Source: an uncultured Pelagibacteraceae bacterium (GTDB taxonomy: Bacteria; Pseudomonadota; Alphaproteobacteria; Pelagibacterales; Pelagibacteraceae). Taken from it: 64,000 nt of DNA. Where the stretch lies: contig CACPQG010000002.1 in the NCBI GenBank assembly GCA_902636025.1, positions 1-64,000 of the forward strand, written 5' to 3'. Shown here piece by piece: positions 25,538-34,563 of the stretch. The translations under genes were made by a program, and so were the position numbers. Within the stretch, counting starts at the first letter, position 1, and each line of letters opens with the position of its first letter. The notes beneath the pieces were generated by a model. That model was not told the DNA's origin. It saw nothing but the letters and a program-made list of their open reading frames with translations, and searched no databases.

Positions 25538-26272
25538 TTAATTAATATTTTCGTATCCTTTACTTTCAAGCTCCAATGCTAATTCAGGTCCACCTGATTT
25601 TTTAATTTTACCATCAATTAAAACATGGACAAAATCAGGTTTGATATAATCAAGTAGCCTTTGGTAATGAGTAATAATTAAGAACGCATTATTATTCTTT
25701 CTTAAAGAGTTTACCCCATTAGCAACTATTTTTAGTGCATCAATGTCTAATCCTGAATCTGTTTCATCAAGAATTGATAATTTTGGATTCAATATAGACA
25801 TTTGTAAAATTTCATTTTTCTTTTTTTCACCTCCGGAAAAACCTACATTTAGTTGTCTACTTAATTTTTCTTCGTCAAATTTCAATTCTTTTGATTTTTC
25901 TTTAACAACGTTAAGAAATTCAATTGCATCTAATTCTTTTTCTCCTCTTGCTTTTCTTATTGCGTTTAAAGATGTTTTAAGAAAAATATTTGTATTTACA
26001 CCTGGAATTTCTAGTGGATATTGAAATGCTAAAAAGATACCTTTATGAGCTCTTTCCTCTGTTTCAAGTTCAAAGAGATCTTTATTTTCAAATAGAACCT
26101 CGCCTGATACTTCGTATCCTTTTTTTCCTGATAAAATGTTAGATAATGTGCTTTTTCCTGATCCATTTGGGCCCATAATTGCATGAACCTCACCAGCTTT
26201 AATTTCCAAATTAAACCCGTTTAGGATAGACTTTTTATCTATATTAGCTTTTAAATTGTTAATTTTTAACAT
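25538..26272 (-). CDS. sufC: Fe-S assembly ATPase SufC
   Basis: 244 residues of ABC-ATPase type. Walker A is GPNGSGKST, the signature is NVGFSGGEKKKNEI, Walker B ends in SILDETDSGLD, and the H-loop is LIITHYQRLLDYI. The Q-loop AFQYPLEIPGV is typical of SufC. It drives the SufBCD scaffold in the cytoplasm. Its ATG overlaps the last base of the sufB stop by one base (TAATG). Confidence 0.96.
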   Translation of the reverse strand: MLKINNLKANIDKKSILNGFNLEIKAGEVHAIMGPNGSGKSTLSNILSGKKGYEVSGEVLFENKDLFELETEERAHKGIFLAFQYPLEIPGVNTNIFLKTSLNAIRKARGEKELDAIEFLNVVKEKSKELKFDEEKLSRQLNVGFSGGEKKKNEILQMSILNPKLSILDETDSGLDIDALKIVANGVNSLRKNNNAFLIITHYQRLLDYIKPDFVHVLIDGKIKKSGGPELALELESKGYENIN

Positions 26273-27708
26273 TACCCTACACTTCCTTCTAAACTGATAC
26301 CGACTAGTTTTTGAGCCTCAACCGCAAATTCCATTGGTAATTGTTGGAGAACTTCCTTACAAAATCCATTTACTATTAATCCAACTGCCTCTTCTGGGTT
26401 CAAGCCTCTCTGCTGACAGTAATGCAATTGGTCTTCACTAATCTTTGATGTTGTTGCTTCGTGAGCAATATTTGAATTTGAATTTTTATTTTTTATATAA
26501 GGTATTGTGTGGGCTCCACATTTGTTTCCCATTAAAAGAGAGTCGCACTGAGTATAGTTATTAGAATTTTCTGCATTAGGAGAGATATCAACCAAGCCTC
26601 TGTAAGTCATATCTGATAATCCTGCACTAATTCCTTTAGATATAATTTTACTTTTCGTATTTTTTCCTAAGTGTATCATTTTTGTGCCAGTATCTGCTTT
26701 TTGATGATTGTTTGTTATAGCGATTGAGTAAAATTCACCTATTGAATTATCACCTTTAAGTATGCAACTTGGATATTTCCAAGTAATAGCTGATCCAGTT
26801 TCAACTTGTGTCCAAGATATTTTTGAATTATTTCCTTTGCACAATCCTCTTTTCGTTACGAAATTATAAATACCACCTTTCCCATCTTTATCTCCTGGGT
26901 ACCAATTTTGAACTGTAGAATATTTTATTTCTGCATCATCTAATGCAATTAGTTCAACATTTGCTGCATGAAGTTGGTTTTCATCTCTCATAGGAGCTGT
27001 GCACCCCTCTAAATAACTTACATAACTTCCTTTATCTGCGATAATTAAAGTTCTTTCAAACTGTCCAGTATCTGACGCATTAATTCTAAAATAAGTAGAT
27101 AATTCCATTGGACACCTAACACCCTCTGGGATGTAAACAAATGATCCATCAGTAAAAACTGCTGAATTCAAAGTAGCAAAATAATGATCTGTTATCGGAA
27201 TTACAGTACCTAAATATTTTTTAACTAGGTCTGGATGTTTTTGAACAGCCTCAGATATTGAACAAAAAATAATTCCATTTTTAGTTAAAGTATCTTTGAA
27301 TGTTGTTGCAACTGATACTGAGTCAAATACTGCATCTACAGCAATACCATTTAGTCTTTTTTGCTCATCAAGTGGTATACCCAGTTTTTTGTAAGTTTCT
27401 AATAATTTTGGGTCTAAGTCTTCTAATTTTTTTGGTTTTTCATTAAAGTTTTTTGGTGCAGAATAATAATACAAATCTTGATAATTTATTTTAGGATATT
27501 TAGGTTTTTGCCAATCAGGTTCTTTTAAAACTTTTAGTCTTTTGTAAGCTTGTAGCCTCCAATCTAATAACCATTTTGGTTCTTTTTTTATATTTGAAAT
27601 AAATTTGATTACTTCTTCATTGAGTCCTTTTGGTGCCTTTATATTTTCAATATCAGTAGAAAAACCATATTTGTAATCTTTGATAATATCTAAATTTTTT
27701 TCGTCCAT
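26272..27708 (-). CDS. sufB: Fe-S cluster scaffold SufB
   Basis: 478 residues, the standard size. Recognisable blocks: [54 protein letters not shown] in two parts, TVQNWYPGD, and the C-terminal [20 protein letters not shown] that carries the cluster-site Cys/Glu region. It is the main scaffold of the SUF system. It starts one base from the regulator stop, so the operon runs iscR-sufB-sufC-sufD-sufS-sufU-sufT-sufA. Confidence 0.97.
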   Translation of the reverse strand: MDEKNLDIIKDYKYGFSTDIENIKAPKGLNEEVIKFISNIKKEPKWLLDWRLQAYKRLKVLKEPDWQKPKYPKINYQDLYYYSAPKNFNEKPKKLEDLDPKLLETYKKLGIPLDEQKRLNGIAVDAVFDSVSVATTFKDTLTKNGIIFCSISEAVQKHPDLVKKYLGTVIPITDHYFATLNSAVFTDGSFVYIPEGVRCPMELSTYFRINASDTGQFERTLIIADKGSYVSYLEGCTAPMRDENQLHAANVELIALDDAEIKYSTVQNWYPGDKDGKGGIYNFVTKRGLCKGNNSKISWTQVETGSAITWKYPSCILKGDNSIGEFYSIAITNNHQKADTGTKMIHLGKNTKSKIISKGISAGLSDMTYRGLVDISPNAENSNNYTQCDSLLMGNKCGAHTIPYIKNKNSNSNIAHEATTSKISEDQLHYCQQRGLNPEEAVGLIVNGFCKEVLQQLPMEFAVEAQKLVGISLEGSVG

Positions 27709-28130
27709 TAGTTTCTCCTCTCTTTGGTCATTAAGAGATCACTAAGATTTTTATTCTCAAAAAAATTGTTTATATATAAATCAAGTTCATCCCATAATTC
27801 ATGCGTGATACATTTCGCTGATTTTCCATTACATCCTTTTTTTGAATCCTTTTTACATCCAACTGTTTTTACTTTTTGGTCTACAGCTTGGAATATTTCA
27901 GATAACTTAATATTTTTTGGATCTTTTCTTAAAACATATCCACCATTTGATCCACGAACACTTTTAACAATTTCATTTTTTTTTAATTTTAAAAAAATTT
28001 GTTCAAGGTAAAGCAAAGAAATACTTTGTCTCAATGAAATATCCCTCAAACTTACAGGACTATCTAATGGAAACTTTGACATGTCTGCCAAAGCCATAAC
28101 TGCATATCGAGATTTAGTATTTAGCTTCAT
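27708..28130 (-). CDS. iscR: Rrf2-family Fe-S-sensing regulator IscR
   Basis: 140 residues. The winged helix opens [17 protein letters not shown] with the recognition region [21 protein letters not shown] and wing [12 protein letters not shown]. Three cysteines with a following His ([25 protein letters not shown]) match the IscR Fe-S ligand set with slightly longer spacing. It leads the SUF operon and the upstream DNA holds a consensus IscR type-1 site, so holo-IscR most likely represses its own operon and relieves it when clusters are short. Confidence 0.93.
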   Translation of the reverse strand: MKLNTKSRYAVMALADMSKFPLDSPVSLRDISLRQSISLLYLEQIFLKLKKNEIVKSVRGSNGGYVLRKDPKNIKLSEIFQAVDQKVKTVGCKKDSKKGCNGKSAKCITHELWDELDLYINNFFENKNLSDLLMTKERRN

Positions 28131-28158
28131 AAAATCAATAATTATGCGGGTTATATAT

Positions 28159-28183
28159 ATACCCGACTAAAATAGTCAAGTAT
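28159..28183. promoter_or_regulatory. IscR type-1 binding site upstream of the SUF operon
   Basis: On the minus strand the 25 bases begin ATACTTGACTA and end TAGTCGGGTAT, separated by a TTT core. Every position agrees with the E. coli type-1 consensus ATASYYGACTRWWWY followed by AGTCRRSTAT, as I recall it. It lies about 30 bases upstream of the iscR ATG, where it would overlap the promoter. Confidence 0.88.
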
Positions 28184-28266
28184 TACAAAAATTAAAAAGA
28201 CTCGCAAATTGTCATCGGTATGTGTTAAACAAAGTTTTTTTGTGAGAATAGTTCGCATTAACATTT

Positions 28267-28923
28267 ATGGATAGTAAAATTTTAGAAATATTTATTCCTG
28301 GACCTGCAGGCAGACTAGAAGCAAAATATTTTAAGAGTAAAAAAAATACATCACCAATTGCTTTAGTGCTTCAACCACATCCTCAGTATGGTGGAACAAT
28401 GAACAATAAAGTTGTGGTTGATACATTTCATACTTTTATGGAAAATAATTTTTCCGTTTGTAGAGTAAATTTTAGAGGAGTTGGAAGAAGCGACGGAGAT
28501 TTTGACAATGGGCAAGGTGAACTAGCAGACGCTGCAGCTGCTCTTGATTGGTTAGAAAGAGAAAACTTAGATAATTCTCAATGTTGGGTGTCTGGTTTTT
28601 CTTTTGGTTCTTTAATTGCTATGCAATTATTAATGAGAAGACCTGAAATAAATCGCTTTATAGCAATTTCACCTCAACCAAATGTATATGATTTTTCCTT
28701 TCTTTCACCCTGTCCCACTTCAGGTTTAATGTTATGTGGAAAAAAAGATGAACTTGTGCCAGTGGAATTTATAAATGAACTAGATAAAAGATTAAGTTCA
28801 CAAAAAGGAATTAAGGTTGATTTTCAGTCAATACCAGAAGCTAATCACTTTTTTTCGAAATCTGAAAAAGATTTAGTAAAAGCTTTAGACAAATATATTA
28901 AGAAAGAGACAACTATTTTCTAA
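28267..28923 (+). CDS. Alpha/beta hydrolase, COG2945-like
   Basis: 218 residues. Family marks: FIPGPAGRLEAKYF, LQPHPQYGGTMNNKVV, the oxyanion/loop region RVNFRGVGRSDGDFDNGQGE, the nucleophile elbow VSGFSFGSLIAM (G-x-S-x-G), Asp in GKKDELVP and His in EANHFF. The catalytic triad is complete. These proteins are often adjacent to cell-envelope or cluster genes but have no settled substrate. Divergent from iscR across 136 bases; converges with anmK 4 bases apart. Confidence 0.88.
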   Translation: MDSKILEIFIPGPAGRLEAKYFKSKKNTSPIALVLQPHPQYGGTMNNKVVVDTFHTFMENNFSVCRVNFRGVGRSDGDFDNGQGELADAAAALDWLERENLDNSQCWVSGFSFGSLIAMQLLMRRPEINRFIAISPQPNVYDFSFLSPCPTSGLMLCGKKDELVPVEFINELDKRLSSQKGIKVDFQSIPEANHFFSKSEKDLVKALDKYIKKETTIF

Positions 28924-28927
28924 ATAA

Positions 28928-30004
28928 TCAAATAATTGTCCCACCTTGTGACTCGTTACTACACCCTGTTGTAGAGGGAAAAGAAATAGTTAAATTTAAA
29001 AATGACCTGATGGCAAGATAAGCAAAAGCTTGTGACTCTATAAAATCACCATCTATTTTAAAATCATCAATATTAATTATTTTTTTTTCAATTTTTTTTT
29101 CTAATCTTTCAATCAAAAACTTATTTTTTCTTCCACCACCGCAACAAATAATATTTTTTGATGATATTTTATTTGCAAGTATTTCTTTAGTAAATTCTAT
29201 TATAGTTGCAGCGCCATCTTCAAGCGTTAAACCTCTAAATGAGGAAATATCAAAATCATTAACATCATAACTTCTTTTGTTGCTTATTTTGTTGTTAAAA
29301 TAATTGTCTAACGATTGATCTAATAAAATCTTATTAATTTTACCAGATCTAGCAATGTTGCCACTTTCATCAAATATATTTTTAGTTTTTTGTCTTATCC
29401 ATAAATCTGAAAGGCAATTACCTGGTCCTAAATCTTTTGCGCTAAAATTATAGTTTTGATCTATAAAAGTTTCATTTGAAATCCCACCTATATTTAAAAA
29501 AACGGTATTATTTTTTTTTATTTTTTTCGCGATTGCAGCATGATAGACTGGTGCTAATGGTGCACCATTACCATTGTTTTTGATATCATTTTCTCTAAAA
29601 TTATAAACAATTTTTTTTTTTATTAATTGTGATAAAAGTATACCATCTCCTAATTGTTTAGATATTTTTTCATCTGAATTATGATAGATGGTTTGTCCGT
29701 GAAATCCCACTAGATCTATTTCTTTGTTAGAATTTTTTATAATTTTGTTAGCAAATTTTGCGTGTAAAATTGTAATTTCTCTTTCTAAATCGTTTAAGTC
29801 TTTTTCATAGTATTTTAAGTTTTTAAAATTGATAATTTTATTTTTAATATAAGATAGCTTTTCGTTTAATTTACTCTCGTATTTATAGTAGAAATTTTGA
29901 ATAACCTCAAAGTTATCAACACCATTAGAGTATATTATTGACCCATCTATGCCATCCATTGATGTACCACTCATCAAACCCAAACAGTAAAAATTTTTAT
30001 TCAT
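28928..30004 (-). CDS. anmK: Anhydro-N-acetylmuramic acid kinase
   Basis: 358 residues with the opening GLMSGTSMDGIDGSI (nucleotide loop), DLVGFHGQTIYH, LNIGGISNETFID, FSAKDLGPGNCLSDLW, and CCGGGRKNKFLIERL. AnmK phosphorylates anhydroMurNAc from cell-wall turnover so it can be reused. The gene is divergent from tyrS; this anmK/tyrS pairing is common in alphaproteobacteria. The class A penicillin-binding protein in the same window fits a maintained peptidoglycan cycle. Confidence 0.94.
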   Translation of the reverse strand: MNKNFYCLGLMSGTSMDGIDGSIIYSNGVDNFEVIQNFYYKYESKLNEKLSYIKNKIINFKNLKYYEKDLNDLEREITILHAKFANKIIKNSNKEIDLVGFHGQTIYHNSDEKISKQLGDGILLSQLIKKKIVYNFRENDIKNNGNGAPLAPVYHAAIAKKIKKNNTVFLNIGGISNETFIDQNYNFSAKDLGPGNCLSDLWIRQKTKNIFDESGNIARSGKINKILLDQSLDNYFNNKISNKRSYDVNDFDISSFRGLTLEDGAATIIEFTKEILANKISSKNIICCGGGRKNKFLIERLEKKIEKKIINIDDFKIDGDFIESQAFAYLAIRSFLNLTISFPSTTGCSNESQGGTII

Positions 30005-30063
30005 AAATATTTTTAAATTACTTTAAATATCAAGTATATTAATTTTACACTTTTTTAAAAAAA

Positions 30064-31299
30064 ATGGACAAGTCGTTCTTAACAGAATTCAAAGAAAGAG
30101 AATACTACAATCAATGCACTGATTTTGATGGGTTAAATGAATTAATGAGAATGAAGTCTATAAGGGCTTACATAGGTTTTGATTGTACAGCTAAAAGTTT
30201 ACATGTTGGTAGTCTTTTACAAATAATGTGTTTAAGAATGCTTCAAAAATATGGGCATCAACCAATTGTTCTACTCGGAGGTGGAACAACAAGAATTGGT
30301 GATCCGTCAGGAAAAGAAGAAACGAGAAAAATGTTATCAGATAACGAAATAGAATCTAATATTAAAAATATCCAAAAGGTATTTAATATTTTTTTAAAAA
30401 CTAATAACACAAAAATAAAGCCAATATTTGTTAATAATTATAAATGGCTCGGTAAATTAAATTATATAAAATTTTTAAGAGAAATAGGTAAACATTTTAC
30501 AATAAATAAAATGTTAAGCTTTGATAGTGTAAAATTAAGATTAGATCGTGAACAATCTTTAAGCTATATGGAATTTAATTATATGATTCTTCAAGCGTAT
30601 GATTTTTTAGAACTTAGTAAAAATAAAAATTGTGTTATGCAGATTGGTGGATCAGATCAGTGGGGTAATATTGTTAATGGAGTTGAATTAATAAAAAGGT
30701 ACTCTAGAAAACAATCTTTTGGCTTAACAACTCCTTTAATAACATTAGCCTCCGGTGTAAAAATGGGTAAGACTGAAAGTGGAGCTGTATGGCTAGACAA
30801 ATCTTTATTGTCTCCATATGATTACTGGCAGTTTTGGAGAAATACAGATGATAGAGATGTTAACAGATTTCTTAAAATGTTTACCGATATAAGTTTAGAA
30901 AAAATAGATGAAATTAAAAATAATAATATAAATGAATTAAAAATTTTATTAGCAAATGAGGCGACCGCAATGTTGCATGGAAAGTTAGCCTCTAAAAAGG
31001 CAGAGCAAACTGCTAAAAAAACTTTTGAGGCTGGTTCGATTGGTGTAGATTTGCCGACCATAAAAATAAATAAAAGTGAAATAGAAAAAGGTATAAATAT
31101 TTTAGATCTTGTTATATTTTCCAATCTTTTAAGCTCAAAAAGTGAAATAAGAAGAATAATAAAAAATAGAGGTATAAAAATTAACAACGAAATAATTGAA
31201 GACCAAAAATTACAAATTTTACTAAAAGATTTTAAAAATCAAAATTTTATAAAATTATCACTAGGAAAGAAAAAACATGTAATAATTAAAATAAATTAA
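30064..31299 (+). CDS. tyrS: Tyrosyl-tRNA synthetase
   Basis: 411 residues, bacterial type. YIGFDCTAKSLHVGSLLQI holds the HIGH-type motif (HVGS), GGSDQWGNIVNG is the tyrosine site, and KMGKTESGAVW replaces KMSKS in the usual way for TyrRS. The C-terminal S4-like RNA-binding part is SSKSEIRRIIKNRGIKINNE. Charges tRNA-Tyr in the cytoplasm. Ends 4 bases past the start of the convergent AsmA-like stop. Confidence 0.97.
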   Translation: MDKSFLTEFKEREYYNQCTDFDGLNELMRMKSIRAYIGFDCTAKSLHVGSLLQIMCLRMLQKYGHQPIVLLGGGTTRIGDPSGKEETRKMLSDNEIESNIKNIQKVFNIFLKTNNTKIKPIFVNNYKWLGKLNYIKFLREIGKHFTINKMLSFDSVKLRLDREQSLSYMEFNYMILQAYDFLELSKNKNCVMQIGGSDQWGNIVNGVELIKRYSRKQSFGLTTPLITLASGVKMGKTESGAVWLDKSLLSPYDYWQFWRNTDDRDVNRFLKMFTDISLEKIDEIKNNNINELKILLANEATAMLHGKLASKKAEQTAKKTFEAGSIGVDLPTIKINKSEIEKGINILDLVIFSNLLSSKSEIRRIIKNRGIKINNEIIEDQKLQILLKDFKNQNFIKLSLGKKKHVIIKIN

Positions 31300-33473
31300 T
31301 TTGTTTTTTTAATTTTTTCTAATGTTCTAGTTAAAAATCTTGGTGTTAAAGTTTTGATTGGGTTTACAGTTGTTTTAATATTTTTGGGCGGTCCTTTTAG
31401 TTTGAAGCTTACACCAAATACTCCTTCTCCGGTTTTTTTACCAACTAAAATATCCCCTAATACCGGTATAGATCCAACGAATTTATTAATGGTAGTTGCA
31501 GGCACTAGAGTACCTTTCAAACTTACAATTTTATTTTTTTCAATATAACCTTCCATTAAAATTGATATTGCAGGTCCAATTGCATAAAGTTCGTCGATTT
31601 TTGTTAAATTTTTTTTGTTTGTAAATTTCATTTCTAATTCATCGAAACTCACACCTTCACCTGATAAAATATCTGCAATACCTTGTAACGACGCAAGTGT
31701 GAGAATTTTAGTTAATGCAGGTAACTCTTTGAGACTAAATTCAAAAATTTTAAGTTGGGAGTTTGATACTTTATTTTTTTTAACAGAATAAAAATCAATC
31801 TTACCTCTTTCAAAACCCTTTACAAATTTATATTTTTTAACAAATGGTTTAGCTTGTCCTGAATAAAAAGTTGTAACTTTTTGATCATCTTTGTTCTTAA
31901 CTGTAATTGATAGATTATCTTTATTTGGAAATGAAGATTTCAATGACATATCATAAATATCATTGCCATTAATTTTGATATTACCCCGTAGATTTAAAAT
32001 ATGATGATCATTGTCTAAGTAATTTTTTTTGAATTTAACTTTAAAAATTCTCTCTTTATCATCAAACAACTTTGTTTCATTGTTATTCTCAAATAAAATT
32101 TGATCTATAATTTTATTTAAATTAAAACTTTGACCTTCAATAGAAAAACTATTTTTTTTATATCGTACTATTGAAATATCGTTTTTATTTTTATTTATAT
32201 CCAAATATTCAAGGTTTATTTTTTTAAAATCAGAGATTTGAAAGTTTTTTGATAGATAGACATCATCAAAATTAATTTTATCATTATTTCTTTTTATATT
32301 TATTTTTTTTAAATACATTTTTTTATCTTTTCTTTCACCAATAATTTTAAAATTTAAAGTTTCATCATCACTCTTCATGAAGTTAATTAAGTCAATATTG
32401 AAGGGTATTTTTCTTACATCTAGATCAAGCTGAAATTTAACATCTCCTTTATTAAATTCAAAATCATATTTCATGTCATCTATTTTTTTTCCTATTTGAA
32501 AATTACCAGAACCATCCAGCAATATTTTTTTATCAAAATTTATATTAATTTTTTGATTTAAAAGAGTAATCTTATTATTAAAATTGGGAATATATTTTTT
32601 AATTTTTAAACTATCAGTTTCGTATTCGGCTTTTACTAAGTTTATTTTAGAGATCAATTTTAAATCGGAAAACTTAAATTTTCGTGATAAATTAAATTTA
32701 AAATTATTATTAGAAGATAGACTTATATTTTTAAAATTTTCATTTTTTACAAACATATTTATAATCGAATTTGACACAACACTTTCTTTACTTTCAACAT
32801 CCCCTTCAACAAGATAATATTTATTTTTCTTTATAAAATTAACATTTTTCATAAATAATTCTAAACCTTGGTATTCAGATTTTAGATTTTTAATTTGAAT
32901 TTTATTTTTTATATATTTAATATTACATGACACCTTTTCTATTTTTTGCTTATTAAATAATTCAATCGAGAGATTTTCAATATCGGCAACAATCTCATAT
33001 TTGTCTTCTTTTAACTTGCCTTTTTCATCAAAATTTAATTTTATAGAAATTTCAACATTTCCCTTTTTGATTATCTTATCTATTATTAATAATTGAGGAC
33101 TATCTTTATATGATCTTGTAAATTTTATAATTTTTTTTATTTGATTTTTTTCACTTTCTATAGCTAAGTTTTTAATTGCAAATTCTCTTTTAAAAAAAGA
33201 CTTCAAATCATAAGTTGTAGATACTGATTTAAATTTAATTTTATCGTTTTCCAATAAAATTGTTGGATAATCTGTTTCTAAATCTATAGATAGCTTTGAA
33301 ATATTTAATAAAATTTTTATATCACCTAATTTTAATTTAATATCAGGATAATTTTTTTGGATCCTATTTTCAATTCTGCCGTTAAAAGTCTTAGTTTTAA
33401 TTCCAAAATAACTTAAATAGATAATTAAAGTAACGAATAAAATTATTATGAAGTATAAAGTTTTTTTTATCAT
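31296..33473 (-). CDS. AsmA-like / YhdP-TamB-type envelope protein
   Basis: 725 residues. An N-terminal membrane anchor (TLYFIIILFVTLIIYLSYFGI) is followed by a long, Lys/Asn-rich periplasmic region of short beta strands, and a conserved C-terminal part with LPALTKILTLASLQGIADILSGEGVSFDELEM, AIGPAISILMEGYIE, and the ending FGVSFKLKGPPKNIKTTVNP. This C-terminal block is the AsmA-like C-terminal domain. Such proteins bridge the periplasm and help phospholipid traffic to the outer membrane. The middle is too diverged to divide. It follows prfB directly. Confidence 0.8.
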   Translation of the reverse strand: MIKKTLYFIIILFVTLIIYLSYFGIKTKTFNGRIENRIQKNYPDIKLKLGDIKILLNISKLSIDLETDYPTILLENDKIKFKSVSTTYDLKSFFKREFAIKNLAIESEKNQIKKIIKFTRSYKDSPQLLIIDKIIKKGNVEISIKLNFDEKGKLKEDKYEIVADIENLSIELFNKQKIEKVSCNIKYIKNKIQIKNLKSEYQGLELFMKNVNFIKKNKYYLVEGDVESKESVVSNSIINMFVKNENFKNISLSSNNNFKFNLSRKFKFSDLKLISKINLVKAEYETDSLKIKKYIPNFNNKITLLNQKININFDKKILLDGSGNFQIGKKIDDMKYDFEFNKGDVKFQLDLDVRKIPFNIDLINFMKSDDETLNFKIIGERKDKKMYLKKINIKRNNDKINFDDVYLSKNFQISDFKKINLEYLDINKNKNDISIVRYKKNSFSIEGQSFNLNKIIDQILFENNNETKLFDDKERIFKVKFKKNYLDNDHHILNLRGNIKINGNDIYDMSLKSSFPNKDNLSITVKNKDDQKVTTFYSGQAKPFVKKYKFVKGFERGKIDFYSVKKNKVSNSQLKIFEFSLKELPALTKILTLASLQGIADILSGEGVSFDELEMKFTNKKNLTKIDELYAIGPAISILMEGYIEKNKIVSLKGTLVPATTINKFVGSIPVLGDILVGKKTGEGVFGVSFKLKGPPKNIKTTVNPIKTLTPRFLTRTLEKIKKTN

Positions 33474-34563
33474 TTAAATATGTAAAGAACTTTCTAAAAA
33501 TCCGTCTATATTACCCTCCAAAACTTTATCTGGATCTGTACTTTCAAAATTAGTTCTATTGTCTTTAACTAATCGATATGGTTGCAGAACATAAGACCTT
33601 ATTTGATGACCCCATCCAATATCAGTTTTTTCACTTTCAAAATTCTCTGCCTCTTTCTCTTTCTTTTTTAATTCAAAATCATATAGTCTTGCTTTAAGCA
33701 TTTTCATGCATGTCTCTTTATTTTTATGCTGAGATCTTTCGTTTTGGCACTGCACAACAATTTTTGTTGGCAAATGTGTTATCCTAACAGCGCTATCAGT
33801 TGTATTTACATGCTGACCACCAGCCCCACTTGATCTATATGTATCAATTCGTAAATCTTTCTCTTTTATATCAAGTTCAATGCTATCATCTATAATTGGA
33901 TAAACCCAAACACTAGCAAAACTTGTATGTCTTCTAGCTCCAGAATCATAAGGTGATACTCTAACTAGTCGGTGAATACCGGACTCAGATTTGAGCCAAC
34001 CATAAAGATATTCTCCTTGAATTTTGAAAGTAGTAGATTTAATCCCAGCTTCTTCACCTTTGTGTTCACTTATAATACTTGTGTGATATTTTTTACTTTG
34101 TGCCCACTTTAAATACATTCTTTTAAGCATTTCAGCCCAATCTTGGCTTTCTGTTCCCCCTGCGCCCGCGTGTATTTCAACATAGCAATCCAAAATATCA
34201 CTCTCTTTGGATAAAAAGCATTTTATTTCATTTTTTTTTGACTTAAACATTACTTCTCTACATGAGTTTATTGATTCTTTAATAATAGATTGATTATTTT
34301 CTTCAATTGCGAGGTTGTATAAATCAGTAAGATCTTTTATTTCTTGTTCTGATTTTTCAAAAGAATTAAGTAAGTCCTCAAAGAATTTTTTTTCCTTTAT
34401 AGTTTTTTGTGCAGAGGTTTTATCTTTCCAAAAATTTTCTTCTAAAATCTTTTGATTATTTTTTTCTATTTTTAAACGAATATTATTTTTTTCAAAGAAA
34501 CTCCTGTATTCTTTGATTTATTTTAATAATATTTTTTTTATATTTTATAAAATCGTTATCCAT
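33474..34563 (-). CDS. prfB: Peptide chain release factor 2 with programmed +1 frameshift
   Basis: The gene starts at ATG 34563 (MDNDFIKYKKNIIK), reads 23 codons to CTT-TGA, then shifts +1 to continue EKNNIRLKIEKNNQ through to the stop at 33474, about 362 residues in all. The catalytic GGQ is in SSGAGGQHVNTTDS. The stop-codon reading site is SPYDSGARRHTSF, the SPF-type site in the SPY form common in alphaproteobacteria. The protein ends translation at UGA and UAA and controls its own synthesis through the in-frame UGA. The start overlaps the stop of the penicillin-binding protein gene by one base. Confidence 0.95.
34492..34505 (-). promoter_or_regulatory. prfB programmed +1 frameshift signal
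   Basis: Reading 5' to 3' on the minus strand: AGGAG, TTT, CTT, TGA. The internal Shine-Dalgarno-like AGGAG is 3 bases before the CTT slip codon, and TGA follows at once, as in the classical RF2 autoregulatory site. Low RF2 slows reading at UGA and favours the shift. Confidence 0.92.

Noticed and set aside
28961-28976. CTACA-TGTAG-type inverted repeat near the end of anmK
   Set aside because: Only 5-6 pairs inside coding DNA and no T-run; likely chance.
34251-34562. Apparent 312-base gene-free gap
   Set aside because: It is the N-terminal part of prfB before and after the frameshift.
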